Shown here piece after piece: positions 1 to 8,021 of a stretch of DNA of 64,000 nucleotides. The stretch comes from Corynebacterium sp. J010B-136. Lineage in GTDB: Bacteria > Actinomycetota > Actinomycetes > Mycobacteriales > Mycobacteriaceae. Numbering within the stretch: position 1 is the first letter of the stretch; each line of letters opens with the position of its first letter. The translations under genes were made by a program, and so were the position numbers. Where the stretch lies: positions 310,001 to 374,000 of the forward strand of contig NZ_PUGE01000001.1 in the NCBI RefSeq assembly GCF_002967075.1, written 5' to 3'. Under the pieces are notes generated by a model that was given only the letters and a program-made list of their open reading frames with translations, did not search any database and was not told where the DNA came from.

Positions 1-1227
1 GCAGAGGCACTCGATACCGGTAAGCGTCTTGTTGAAGCCGAAGGCGATATGGACGATATCGCTAACTGCTTCCGCTACTACGGCAAGATCGCTGATTCCA
101 ACCCGGGCCGGATCGTTGATGCCGGTGACCCCACGGTTCTTTCCCGCGTGGCTTATGAACCAATGGGTGTCTGCGGAATGATTACGCCGTGGAACTTCCC
201 ACTGTTGCAAGCTTCATGGAAGATTGCACCAGCATTGGCAACGGGTAATTCTTTTGTTATTAAACCTTCAGAGCTCACGCCTTCAACCACCCTGTTGATT
301 GCTGATGTTCTGGATTCCCTTGGTCTTCCAGCCGGCGTGGCAAACGTAGTTATGGGCGACGGCGCAAATGTCGGCTCGGTGCTTTCTTCCCACCCAGAAA
401 TTGACCTCATCTCCTTTACCGGCGGTCTGGAGACCGGCAAGAAGATTGCAGAATCCGCAGCGCAGGGCGTAAAGAAGGTCGCGTTGGAGCTCGGTGGCAA
501 GAACCCAAATATTGTCTTCGCTGATGCCGATTTCGATGCCGCCGTGGATAATGCGCTCAATGCCGGATTCCTGGATTCCGGACTGGTGTGCTCCGCTGGT
601 ACCCGCCTGATTGTTGAAGAATCTATCGCCGAGAGATTCGTCGATGAGCTCGTACGCCGCGCCGAAGGCATTGTCATGGGCGGGCCTTTCGATGAAAAGG
701 CAGAGACCGGACCACTCATTTCTGAGCAGCACCGCGATAAGGTCACCTCATACGTCAACCGTGGCATCGAAGCCGGAGGACGTCTACGTTGTGGTGGCCA
801 CTGGGGCGGAGATGAATTAGCTAACGGCTACTTCTATGCTCCAACTGTGATTGACCAGGTCAAATCCGATAACCCCGCTGTGCAAGAAGAAGGTTTCGGC
901 CCTGTCATCACCGTGGAAACCTTCAAGACTGAAGCTGAAGCTATTGCTCTTGGCAATGACACTAACTACGGACTTGCCGGCGCCGTGTGGTCTTCTAACC
1001 AGGGCACGGCACACCGCGTTTCTAGCAAGCTGCGCCACGGCACCATCTGGATCAATGACTACCACCCATACATGCCACAAGCTGAGTGGGGTGGATTCAA
1101 GATGTCCGGTGTAGGCCGCGAATTGGGACCATCGGGGCTGGAGGAATACCAGCAGCCAAAGCACATCTACCAAAACACTGAGCCTGCGGTCACGGGTTGG
1201 TTCCCAGACAAGACCAGCAGCAACTAA
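1..1227 (+). CDS. betB: Betaine-aldehyde dehydrogenase (NAD-dependent ALDH), 5' end outside window
   Basis: Aldehyde dehydrogenase superfamily enzyme, most likely oxidising betaine aldehyde to glycine betaine, a compatible solute. The frame is open from base 1, so the N-terminus lies outside the window; 408 residues are visible, against about 490 for the family. Seen: an LELGGK motif with the general-base Glu codon at 487, an FTGGLETG nucleotide-binding motif, and the catalytic Cys codon at 589 in a VCSAGTRL context, which is typical of betaine-aldehyde dehydrogenases. The C-terminal EWGGFKMSGVGRELG segment is also characteristic. The GMC oxidoreductase gene follows 53 nt downstream on the same strand, which supports the substrate. 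Another aldehyde cannot be excluded. Confidence 0.85.
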   Translation, partial: AEALDTGKRLVEAEGDMDDIANCFRYYGKIADSNPGRIVDAGDPTVLSRVAYEPMGVCGMITPWNFPLLQASWKIAPALATGNSFVIKPSELTPSTTLLIADVLDSLGLPAGVANVVMGDGANVGSVLSSHPEIDLISFTGGLETGKKIAESAAQGVKKVALELGGKNPNIVFADADFDAAVDNALNAGFLDSGLVCSAGTRLIVEESIAERFVDELVRRAEGIVMGGPFDEKAETGPLISEQHRDKVTSYVNRGIEAGGRLRCGGHWGGDELANGYFYAPTVIDQVKSDNPAVQEEGFGPVITVETFKTEAEAIALGNDTNYGLAGAVWSSNQGTAHRVSSKLRHGTIWINDYHPYMPQAEWGGFKMSGVGRELGPSGLEEYQQPKHIYQNTEPAVTGWFPDKTSSN

Positions 1228-1280
1228 GCAAGACAGAGCAAGACAGAGCAAGAAAAGCAAAGACCGAAAAGGAGAATTTA

Positions 1281-2837
1281 ATGGCTGATCAGAAGGACTA
1301 TGACTACATCATCGTTGGTGGTGGATCGAGTGGCGCTGCATTGGCTGCTCGTCTGAGTGAAAACCCTGACGTGACCGTCGCCCTTCTTGAGGCAGGCCCG
1401 CACGATTCAAAGCATGATGAGGTGCTCACACTCAACCGTTGGCCAGAGTTGCTGGAATCGGGGCTGGACTGGGACTACCCCATCGAAAAGCAAGAAAATG
1501 GCAACTCTTTTATGCGCCACTCTCGCGCAAAGGTGCTTGGTGGCTGTTCTTCCCACAACTCGTGCATCGCTTTCCACACGCCTGCAGAAGACGTTGATTT
1601 GTGGGAGAAGCTTGGTGCAACCGGCTGGAACCGCGAGAATGTGCTTCCTTTGATTAAAAAGCTGGAAACCAATGACCATGAGGGTGATCAAAATGGCCAT
1701 GATGGTCCGGTCAACCTCATGACTGTTCCGGCAACTGATCCGGTTGGCGTCGCGGTGTTGGATGCCTGCGAAGAGGCCGGCATTCCGCGAAAAGAATTCA
1801 ACAAGGGAGAAACCGTCAAGCACGGTGCAAACTTCTTCCAGATCAACTCGAAACAGGATGGCACCCGCTCGTCTTCATCTGTGTCCTACCTTCACCCTAT
1901 TGAGGGCCGTGAGAATCTAGATATCCTCACCGATATGTGGGTTTCCCGCATTGTTTTCGACGAAGACAATAACGCAACCGGAATTGAATACCAGCGCGAT
2001 GTTTTCGGCCGCCGTGCAGTTCTCAACGCAAAGCGTGAGGTCATCATTTCTGCCGGTGCGATTAACACGCCACAGCTGTTAATGCTCTCCGGTATCGGCC
2101 CAGCTGATCACCTTAAAGAGGTCGGCATTGATGTGCGCGTTGACTCTCCTGGCGTGGGTTCTAACCTGCAGGACCACCCAGAAGCAGTCATTAACTTTGA
2201 AACCACTGTTGACATGGTTTCGGATTCGACGCAGTGGTGGGAGATCGGTATTTTCACCCAGATCGATGAAGACACCGACCTGCCGGATTTAATGATGCAC
2301 TACGGTTCCGTGCCTTTTGATATGCACACTCTGCGTCAGGGCTACCCAACAGCGGAGAATTCTTTCGCGCTCACACCTAACGTGACCCACGCACGGTCCC
2401 GTGGCACGGTGCGTCTTCGCTCGAATGATTTCCGCGACAAGCCTGCAGTTGATCCTCGCTACTTCACCGATGAGGAAGGCTACGACATGCGCATTGCGGT
2501 CGAAGGCATCAAGCTGGCCCGCAAGATTGCGTCGCAATCAGCGCTTGCCGATGTAGTCAAGCGTGAGCTTTCCCCTGGCCCTGAGGTGCAAACCGATGAG
2601 GAAATTGCCGACTACATTGCGAAGACCCACAACACCGTTTACCACCCAGCAGGTTCCTGCCGGATGGGCTCGGCTGACGATGACATGTCGCCGCTCGATC
2701 CTGAACTACGAGTCAAGGGTGTCAACCGTCTGCGCGTTGCCGATGCCTCCGTGATGCCACAGCTCGTTGCTGTCAATCCGAACATCACCTGCATGATGAT
2801 CGGGGAACGCGCTGCACAACTAATCAGCGAACAATAA
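1281..2837 (+). CDS. betA: GMC-family oxidoreductase, probable choline dehydrogenase
   Basis: FAD-dependent GMC oxidoreductase of 518 residues that probably oxidises choline to betaine aldehyde, feeding the upstream aldehyde dehydrogenase. Seen: a dinucleotide-binding GGGSSG at residues 13-18, an LLEAGP motif after it, a GAINTPQLLMLSGIGP signature in the middle, and a C-terminal HPAGSCRMG with the probable catalytic His455. Asn499 lies 44 residues further on, the same spacing as the His/Asn pair known in choline oxidases. The start is the ATG at 1281, preceded by AAAAGGAGAA; upstream in-frame codons lack a ribosome site. The substrate is inferred from the neighbour; GMC enzymes act on many alcohols. 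Confidence 0.8.
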   Translation: MADQKDYDYIIVGGGSSGAALAARLSENPDVTVALLEAGPHDSKHDEVLTLNRWPELLESGLDWDYPIEKQENGNSFMRHSRAKVLGGCSSHNSCIAFHTPAEDVDLWEKLGATGWNRENVLPLIKKLETNDHEGDQNGHDGPVNLMTVPATDPVGVAVLDACEEAGIPRKEFNKGETVKHGANFFQINSKQDGTRSSSSVSYLHPIEGRENLDILTDMWVSRIVFDEDNNATGIEYQRDVFGRRAVLNAKREVIISAGAINTPQLLMLSGIGPADHLKEVGIDVRVDSPGVGSNLQDHPEAVINFETTVDMVSDSTQWWEIGIFTQIDEDTDLPDLMMHYGSVPFDMHTLRQGYPTAENSFALTPNVTHARSRGTVRLRSNDFRDKPAVDPRYFTDEEGYDMRIAVEGIKLARKIASQSALADVVKRELSPGPEVQTDEEIADYIAKTHNTVYHPAGSCRMGSADDDMSPLDPELRVKGVNRLRVADASVMPQLVAVNPNITCMMIGERAAQLISEQ

Positions 2838-2873
2838 CTACTAAAGGCACAAGTGTTTCTACCTGTGCACGCA

Positions 2874-3989
2874 TTAGTGGTTTAAGAGGAGTTCTTGTCC
2901 GTCACGACCACCACGGTCGCCGGCGGCAAGAGCTCTTTCCTTTTCCTCAACACGCGAAATAGCAATAGCGGCGACCTTTTCTTGGATCCCCATGTCTAGC
3001 TCAGAGGTAAAGCCCACACACGAGCAGTTGATCTCTCCAAGAACATAGGTGTCATGGCCGTCGGCTGCCTCGGCAAGCATGAAATCAGCCGTCCAAACCA
3101 ACGGGATATTGTCCCCGCCGAGCTTTTCGGCGATAACTGGGCGTGCCGCGGCGAACATCTCCACCAACTCCGGCCAGGCTTCGGGGCTGTCATAACTATA
3201 GGTAGCGCCAGAGAACAACGTGGCAGAGAAGTTATCGCCGCCTTCGGCAGGCTTTTTGTGCACAACGAATACTGGATCGGGTCCTACGAGCAGGATGCGA
3301 ATTTCGCCTTCGACGATGCGCGGCATAAAGCGCATATCCACCAACATGCCGTTATCACCGATGATGTAGCGGTCACAGAAATTCATGAACTCACCCAGCT
3401 GGCGAATTTCCGTGTGATTATCCACTGCCTCGGTGCATTTGAGTTCTGTGTCTAGCGGCAACGGGGTTCCAGGCACGATGCTCGCGGCGAGTTCCTTGTC
3501 TTCAATCTGCACGCGCCAGATACCACTGCCGGTGGAGCCGCGGTTTTGCTTGAGGACACGCTCGCCATAAGACAAAGAGGTAGGAAAAGTGTCGTGGAAG
3601 GTTTCCACGTCGTAGTATGCCGCGGTATCTGATGGCACCAGGTCGGTGTCTTTGAGCTTGACCAAAGCATCTTTGGCGCCATAGGCCATCATCTCTTCGG
3701 GAGTAGACATCCCCACGAGCCCTGCCTCTGAAAGCTGGGTGAGCAGTTCGAAGTAGACCTTTTCTCCGCTGGGGATATTGCCGGGATTGACGCGGGAGAT
3801 ATAGGCATCAAAGTTTTCTGAAACATAGGTGAAGATGTCTTCGCTCCATTCTGGGCGAAAATACACGACTTCTGCGTGCCAGCCGGCATCCAGAATGGAA
3901 TTGACGATCGGCATGGTGTCTTTGCGGTGACCGTTGAAATATTTGTCCGATCCGCCTTCGACTTCGAAAACCACAATTGCTTTGTGCAT
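2874..3989 (-). CDS. Cj0069-family protein, possibly ATP-grasp-like
   Basis: A 371-residue soluble protein resembling the Cj0069 family of conserved bacterial proteins with no established function. Seen: no signal peptide or membrane segment; an N-terminal Rossmann-like part (IVVFEVEGGSD, then a paired AEVVYFRPEW segment); a central VLKQNRGSTGSGIWRV stretch; and a C-terminal LGEINCSCVGF. The lysine-plus-glycine-rich loop and the late E-x-N resemble ATP-grasp ligase nucleotide and metal sites; this is inference. The start ATG is preceded by GAAGGGAG. It converges on the betA gene with a 36-nt gap and diverges from the sulfurtransferase gene. It appears monocistronic, so context gives no substrate. 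Confidence 0.6.
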   Translation of the reverse strand: MHKAIVVFEVEGGSDKYFNGHRKDTMPIVNSILDAGWHAEVVYFRPEWSEDIFTYVSENFDAYISRVNPGNIPSGEKVYFELLTQLSEAGLVGMSTPEEMMAYGAKDALVKLKDTDLVPSDTAAYYDVETFHDTFPTSLSYGERVLKQNRGSTGSGIWRVQIEDKELAASIVPGTPLPLDTELKCTEAVDNHTEIRQLGEFMNFCDRYIIGDNGMLVDMRFMPRIVEGEIRILLVGPDPVFVVHKKPAEGGDNFSATLFSGATYSYDSPEAWPELVEMFAAARPVIAEKLGGDNIPLVWTADFMLAEAADGHDTYVLGEINCSCVGFTSELDMGIQEKVAAIAISRVEEKERALAAGDRGGRDGQELLLNH

Positions 3990-4353
3990 GGGGAAACACT
4001 CCCTTCAAGGGCTAGTGAGAAAAAGTGATAAGTAGCGGGTACTGCCAAGGCTCATCACTTTTAGCCGCACCCTCCTTAGAGAAAAATAGTCTATGAACCC
4101 GTGTTGTGCGCACTTAGAACGGCAGCGATTTTTATGGGGGTAACCACTGCCTTTAGCACGATAGGAATTCAAGAAAATCAAGGTCAGATAAAGATTTTTC
4201 GGCACGGCCAGATCGTATTTATACGGATGTGTGATTTGCTGTAGCCAATACCACATTTTGCCATCCCAAGTGACCATTCAAAGCCGAGCACTGTAAGATT
4301 GAGTCGACGCATTGGAGCACATGAAAGTATCCCCCGAAAGAAAGGCCGCCAAC
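3990..4353. promoter_or_regulatory. Divergent intergenic region with a probable sulfurtransferase promoter
   Basis: No gene is supported in these 364 bases, which are more AT-rich than the flanks. A TAAGAT hexamer at 4294-4299 is a good -10 candidate for the rightward sulfurtransferase gene. Two in-frame ATGs at 4312 and 4321 lie in the leader but have poor ribosome-binding spacing. The leftward gene has its ribosome site just inside the region. No operator palindrome was recognised. Confidence 0.4.
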
Positions 4354-5223
4354 GTGACCGAATTTGATCCGCACCCTCCTTTTCAGGATTATGCACACCC
4401 CGGTCGCCTGGTATCAGCACCATGGCTTTCCGCACGTTTAGGCATCAAGGGACTACGTGTTATCGAAGTTGACGAAGATTCCCTGCTTTACGATATCGGG
4501 CATATCCCCACCGCCACGAGAATCAACTTCCACACTGAACTATTAGATCAAAATACCCGCGATGTCGTGGATTCCGCGGGGTTTGCTAATTTAATGCGCT
4601 CTAAAGGCATCAAGCGCGATGACACCATTGTTATCTACGGTGATAAATCCAACTGGTGGGCCGCTTTCGCTCTGTGGATCTTTGAGCTTTACGGCCATGA
4701 AGACGTTCGCCTACTCAATGGTGGACGTGACTCCTGGATGGCCGAAGAGCGCGATACCTCTTATGCGGTTCCTGATTTCCCTGAGTCGGATTACCCAGAG
4801 ACCCCACGCAATGATGCGGCGCACCGCGCGTTTGTAGCGGAGCTCGTCGACAAGCAAGCGGACCGAGCGCTGATTGATACCCGTAGCGCCGAGGAATTCA
4901 ACGGCGAGCCAACTGTCTTTTCCACCAATGGCGACTCCCAGTACGGCACGACTTTCCGCCACGGACATATCCCGGGTGCTACCCACATCAAGTGGGACGC
5001 AGCGACGTATCCCAATGCCACGTTCCGTCCCTTTGCAGAATTGGAAAAGACTTACGCCGACTTGCGTTCGGCTTCTGAAGTAATTCTGTACTCCCACGTT
5101 GGCGCGCAGGCTGCCCACACTTGGTTTGTTCTGAAGTTCCTCTTGGGCTTTGAAAATGTTCGGAATTATGACGGCTCGTGGGCCGAGTGGGGCAACATGG
5201 TTCGCATGCCCATCGAGAAGTAA
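4354..5223 (+). CDS. Rhodanese-like sulfurtransferase homologue with Ser at the catalytic Cys position
   Basis: Two-domain rhodanese of 289 residues, matching the mycobacterial SseA / corynebacterial ThtR type that sits beside the acyl-CoA carboxylase gene. Seen: an N-terminal rhodanese domain (DIGHIPTATRINF, residues about 35-145) and a C-terminal domain with RHGHIPGATHI and the VRNYDGSWAEWGN ending typical of the family. In active relatives the loop reads Y-C-R-I-G-E-R-S-S-H-T-W; here it reads YSHVGAQAAHTW, so Ser247 (codon TCC at 5092) replaces the persulfide-forming Cys. Thiosulfate sulfurtransferase activity by the normal mechanism is therefore doubtful. The GTG at 4354 was chosen because GAAAGAAAGG lies 8 nt upstream and the resulting N-terminus fits relatives; ATGs at 4312 and 4321 are alternatives. 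Confidence 0.8.
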   Translation: MTEFDPHPPFQDYAHPGRLVSAPWLSARLGIKGLRVIEVDEDSLLYDIGHIPTATRINFHTELLDQNTRDVVDSAGFANLMRSKGIKRDDTIVIYGDKSNWWAAFALWIFELYGHEDVRLLNGGRDSWMAEERDTSYAVPDFPESDYPETPRNDAAHRAFVAELVDKQADRALIDTRSAEEFNGEPTVFSTNGDSQYGTTFRHGHIPGATHIKWDAATYPNATFRPFAELEKTYADLRSASEVILYSHVGAQAAHTWFVLKFLLGFENVRNYDGSWAEWGNMVRMPIEK

Positions 5224-5311
5224 CTGAAAAGTAACTGAGAATTAAACCACGGAGTTTTTAACCTCTGCATCTCGGCCGCCACGGCTGTTTGAGCCAGATG
5301 TAACCAAAGAC

Positions 5312-5355
5312 ACGCCCGTATCTGCAAGTATTTACGCAGGTACGGGCGTTTTCAA
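5312..5355 (+). terminator. Intrinsic terminator after the sulfurtransferase gene
   Basis: Arms 5312-5325 and 5336-5349 form a 14-bp stem with one G-T wobble and a 10-nt loop, followed by GTTTTC. It lies about 90 nt after the stop codon and separates the sulfurtransferase transcript from accBC. Confidence 0.75.
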
Positions 5356-5458
5356 TATGGTTTGTTGCGAAAAAGCAAAATATGACGGTATTCTCATGTT
5401 TCTGTGTGTAAGAATAGTTAGAGTTCAAAGTAGTTATGTTTAGGAAGGTCTATTAGCC

Positions 5459-7234
5459 GTGGCAGTTGAATCCCGAAAGATCACCAAGGTTCTGATCGCC
5501 AACCGCGGCGAAATCGCGGTCCGCATTATTCGCGCCGCCCGCGATGCCGACATCGCGTCAGTTGCTGTGTACGCAGAACCGGATGCAAATGCACCATTCG
5601 TAGAGCTTGCAGATGAAGCATTTGCCCTTGGCGGTGAGACTTCCGCAGAGTCTTACCTGGCCATTGACAAGGTGTTGGATGCCGCGCAGAAGTCAGGAGC
5701 AAATGCCGTCCACCCGGGATACGGTTTCTTGGCTGAGAATGCAGAATTTGCGCAAGCTGTAATCGACGCGGGCCTGATTTGGATCGGCCCATCACCACAG
5801 TCCATCGCAGATCTGGGTGACAAGGTCACTGCACGCCACATTGCTGAGCGCGCAGAAGCACCGATGACCCCAGGCACCAAGGACCCAGTGGCAGATGCTG
5901 CTGAGGTAGAGGCTTTCGCTGAAGAATTCGGTTTGCCTATCGCTATTAAGGCAGCTTTCGGTGGCGGTGGCCGCGGTATGAAGGTTGCTTATGAAAAGTC
6001 TGAGGTTGCAGAGCTTTTCGAGTCCGCTACGCGTGAGGCAATTAGCGCCTTCGGCCGTGGTGAGTGCTTTGTTGAGCGCTACCTGGATAAGGCTCGCCAC
6101 GTCGAGGCTCAGGTGCTTGCCGATCAGCACGGTAACGTCATTGTTGCTGGTACCCGCGACTGCTCCTTGCAGCGTCGTTTCCAGAAGCTGGTCGAAGAAG
6201 CTCCTGCCCCATTCTTGACCGATGAGCAGCGCGCTTCCATCCACGAGTCCGCAAAGCGCATCTGCCGCGAGGCAGGCTACTACGGTGCCGGCACCGTAGA
6301 ATACCTGGTCGGCTCCGATGGCCTCATCTCCTTCCTCGAGGTCAACACTCGTTTGCAGGTTGAGCACCCAATCACTGAAGAAACCACCGGCTTGGACTTG
6401 GTGCGCGAGCAATTCCGCATCGCTGAAGGCCAAGAGCTGCGTATCAAGGAAGATCCTGCCCCACGTGGCCACGCTTTCGAGTTCCGCATCAACGGTGAAG
6501 ACGCTGCCGCAGGCTTTATGCCAGCCCCAGGTACCGTCACCCGCTACGAAGAGCCAGCTGGTCCTGGCGTTCGCGTCGACTCCGGTATGCGCGTGGGCTC
6601 TGTCATCGGCGGTCAGTTCGACTCCATGCTGGGCAAGCTGATTGTCTGGGGCGAGACCCGTGAAGAAGCACTTGCTCGTTCGCGTCGTGCGCTTTCCGAG
6701 TACAAGGTCGAAGGCATGCCAACGGTCATTCCTTTCCACCAGGCAATCACCGCAGATCCTGCGTTCATTGGTGATGGCGAGAGCTTCGATATCTACACCA
6801 AGTGGATTGAAGAAGAGTGGAAGAACGAAGTACCTGCGTACGTCGATCCAGCTGAAGCTGCAGAAGAATCTGACGAGCTGCCAGCACAGAAGTACGTTGT
6901 TGAAGTAGACGGTCGTCGCGTCGAAGTCGCTTTGCCTGGCAACTTGGTTGTTGGTGGCGGCGCAGCTCCACGTAAGAAGTCCAAGAAGCGCCGCGGCGCT
7001 GGGGCCAAGGCTGCTGTCTCCGGTGACACTGTAGTAGCGCCAATGCAGGGCACGGTCATCAAGGTCAATGTTGAGAACGGCCAAGAGGTTGAAGAAGGCG
7101 AAGTTATCGTCGTTCTGGAAGCCATGAAGATGGAAAACCCAGTCAAGGCACACAAGTCCGGCATCATCTCCGACTTGGCGGTTGAAACTGGTTCCCAGAT
7201 CAACAAGGGCAACCCAATTCTCGAGATTAAGTAA
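5459..7234 (+). CDS. accBC: Acyl-CoA carboxylase alpha subunit (biotin carboxylase + biotin carrier)
   Basis: A 591-residue biotin-dependent carboxylase subunit. It carboxylates its own biotin with ATP and bicarbonate and passes CO2 to separate beta subunits, making malonyl- and methylmalonyl-CoA for fatty and mycolic acid synthesis. Seen: an N-terminal biotin carboxylase domain ([21 protein letters not shown]-grasp [23 protein letters not shown]) and a C-terminal carrier domain with EAMKMEN, biotinyl Lys557. A Lys/Arg-rich linker ([10 protein letters not shown]) precedes the carrier domain. The GTG start at 5459 follows AGGAAG. No beta-subunit gene is in the window, as is usual for this locus in corynebacteria. 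Confidence 0.93.
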   Translation: MAVESRKITKVLIANRGEIAVRIIRAARDADIASVAVYAEPDANAPFVELADEAFALGGETSAESYLAIDKVLDAAQKSGANAVHPGYGFLAENAEFAQAVIDAGLIWIGPSPQSIADLGDKVTARHIAERAEAPMTPGTKDPVADAAEVEAFAEEFGLPIAIKAAFGGGGRGMKVAYEKSEVAELFESATREAISAFGRGECFVERYLDKARHVEAQVLADQHGNVIVAGTRDCSLQRRFQKLVEEAPAPFLTDEQRASIHESAKRICREAGYYGAGTVEYLVGSDGLISFLEVNTRLQVEHPITEETTGLDLVREQFRIAEGQELRIKEDPAPRGHAFEFRINGEDAAAGFMPAPGTVTRYEEPAGPGVRVDSGMRVGSVIGGQFDSMLGKLIVWGETREEALARSRRALSEYKVEGMPTVIPFHQAITADPAFIGDGESFDIYTKWIEEEWKNEVPAYVDPAEAAEESDELPAQKYVVEVDGRRVEVALPGNLVVGGGAAPRKKSKKRRGAGAKAAVSGDTVVAPMQGTVIKVNVENGQEVEEGEVIVVLEAMKMENPVKAHKSGIISDLAVETGSQINKGNPILEIK

Positions 7235-7257
7235 GCTGTACTAGCTTCTTAGCAAAC

Positions 7258-7302
7258 GCATCAAGCTGCAGGCACCGGATATGGTGTGCTGCAGCTTGAT
7301 GC
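7258..7302 (+). terminator. Perfect 14-bp hairpin after accBC
   Basis: Arms 7258-7271 (GCATCAAGCTGCAG) and 7289-7302 are perfect inverse complements with a 17-nt loop, starting 24 nt after the accBC stop. There is no U-tract, so termination efficiency is uncertain; an mRNA-stability role is also possible. Its position argues against the GTG at 7286 as start of the next gene. Confidence 0.55.
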
Positions 7303-7339
7303 ATCGATAAGCACGTGCGAATACTCCCCCACTCTGGTT

Positions 7340-7921
7340 ATGCTCGAGGATATGGATCTCAGCAAAGTAAATGACACGCAACTTCGTGTCCGGCTTGCCC
7401 AAGAAGAAGACCGCACCTACCTCTTGCGGCTTTTGTACCTCACCTCTGTCTTTGGGGATGAAACTGCCGAAATTCCGCAGTTCCATATCCCAGACGTGGA
7501 GCGCTATGTGGGCGATTGGTCGCCGCTTGTCGATGGCGGGGTCATCGCCGTATCCGACCACGAGGTACCAGCGGGTGGGGCTTGGTTGCGCTATTTCACC
7601 GGTGAGAACAAGGGTGCGGCGTTTATGGGTGCGCAGCAACCTGGCGCTGACCCGCATGATGAAAGCTTGTGGGCCACCGAGTTCGATCCGGAGACCATTC
7701 CGGAGCTATGCATCGCTGTGGAACGCCGCTATGCAGGCCAAGGTTTGGGCGAGATTCTGTTAAAAAATGTTGTCGACCTTGCGCGTGCACAAGACGCGCC
7801 GGCTATTGCATTGTGGGTAGATTCGGAGAATCCGCGCGCCCGCAAGCTCTACGAAAGCGCCGGCTTTGAAGACATCACTATTCCTAATGCCGCACCAGGT
7901 GCGATGATCAAGTACTTCTAA
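7340..7921 (+). CDS. GNAT-family N-acetyltransferase
   Basis: About 193 residues with the acetyl-CoA binding signature RRYAGQGLGEILL and a following strand-helix (APAIALWVDSENPRARKLYESAGF) diagnostic of the GNAT fold. The substrate is unknown. The N-terminal third carries a FGDETAEIPQFHIPDVERYVGDW-like acidic segment that I cannot assign, here quoted only in outline. The start is uncertain: ATGs at 7340 and 7352 both lack well-spaced ribosome sites, and a GTG at 7286 sits inside the accBC hairpin. It follows accBC on the same strand, but the hairpin suggests separate or reduced co-transcription. Confidence 0.8.
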   Translation: MLEDMDLSKVNDTQLRVRLAQEEDRTYLLRLLYLTSVFGDETAEIPQFHIPDVERYVGDWSPLVDGGVIAVSDHEVPAGGAWLRYFTGENKGAAFMGAQQPGADPHDESLWATEFDPETIPELCIAVERRYAGQGLGEILLKNVVDLARAQDAPAIALWVDSENPRARKLYESAGFEDITIPNAAPGAMIKYF

Positions 7922-7945
7922 TTCTAAATCGCATTCACGGCACGC

Positions 7946-7990
7946 AAATGCCCTCTGCTTCCCGGAATATGGGAGGCAGAGGGCATTTTA
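7946..7990. terminator. Bidirectional terminator between the GNAT gene and pyc
   Basis: Arms ATGCCCTCTGCTTCCC (7948-7963) and 7971-7986 form a 16-bp stem with one G-T wobble and a 7-nt loop, flanked by AAA before and TTTTA after. It can therefore serve both converging genes. Confidence 0.8.
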
Positions 7991-7993
7991 TGT

Positions 7994-8021
7994 GCGCCTA
8001 GCGCCTAGCGCCTAGCGTCTA
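7994..8021. repeat. Four tandem 7-mers ending in the pyc stop codon
   Basis: Three exact GCGCCTA units followed by one GCGTCTA. The last three bases of the final unit are the reverse complement of the pyc stop codon TAG, so the repeat lies just 3' of and into the gene end. Confidence 0.8.

Noticed and set aside
5792-7153. 453-codon frame opposite accBC
   Set aside because: Lies entirely antisense to a strongly conserved carboxylase gene; long antisense frames arise from its codon bias.
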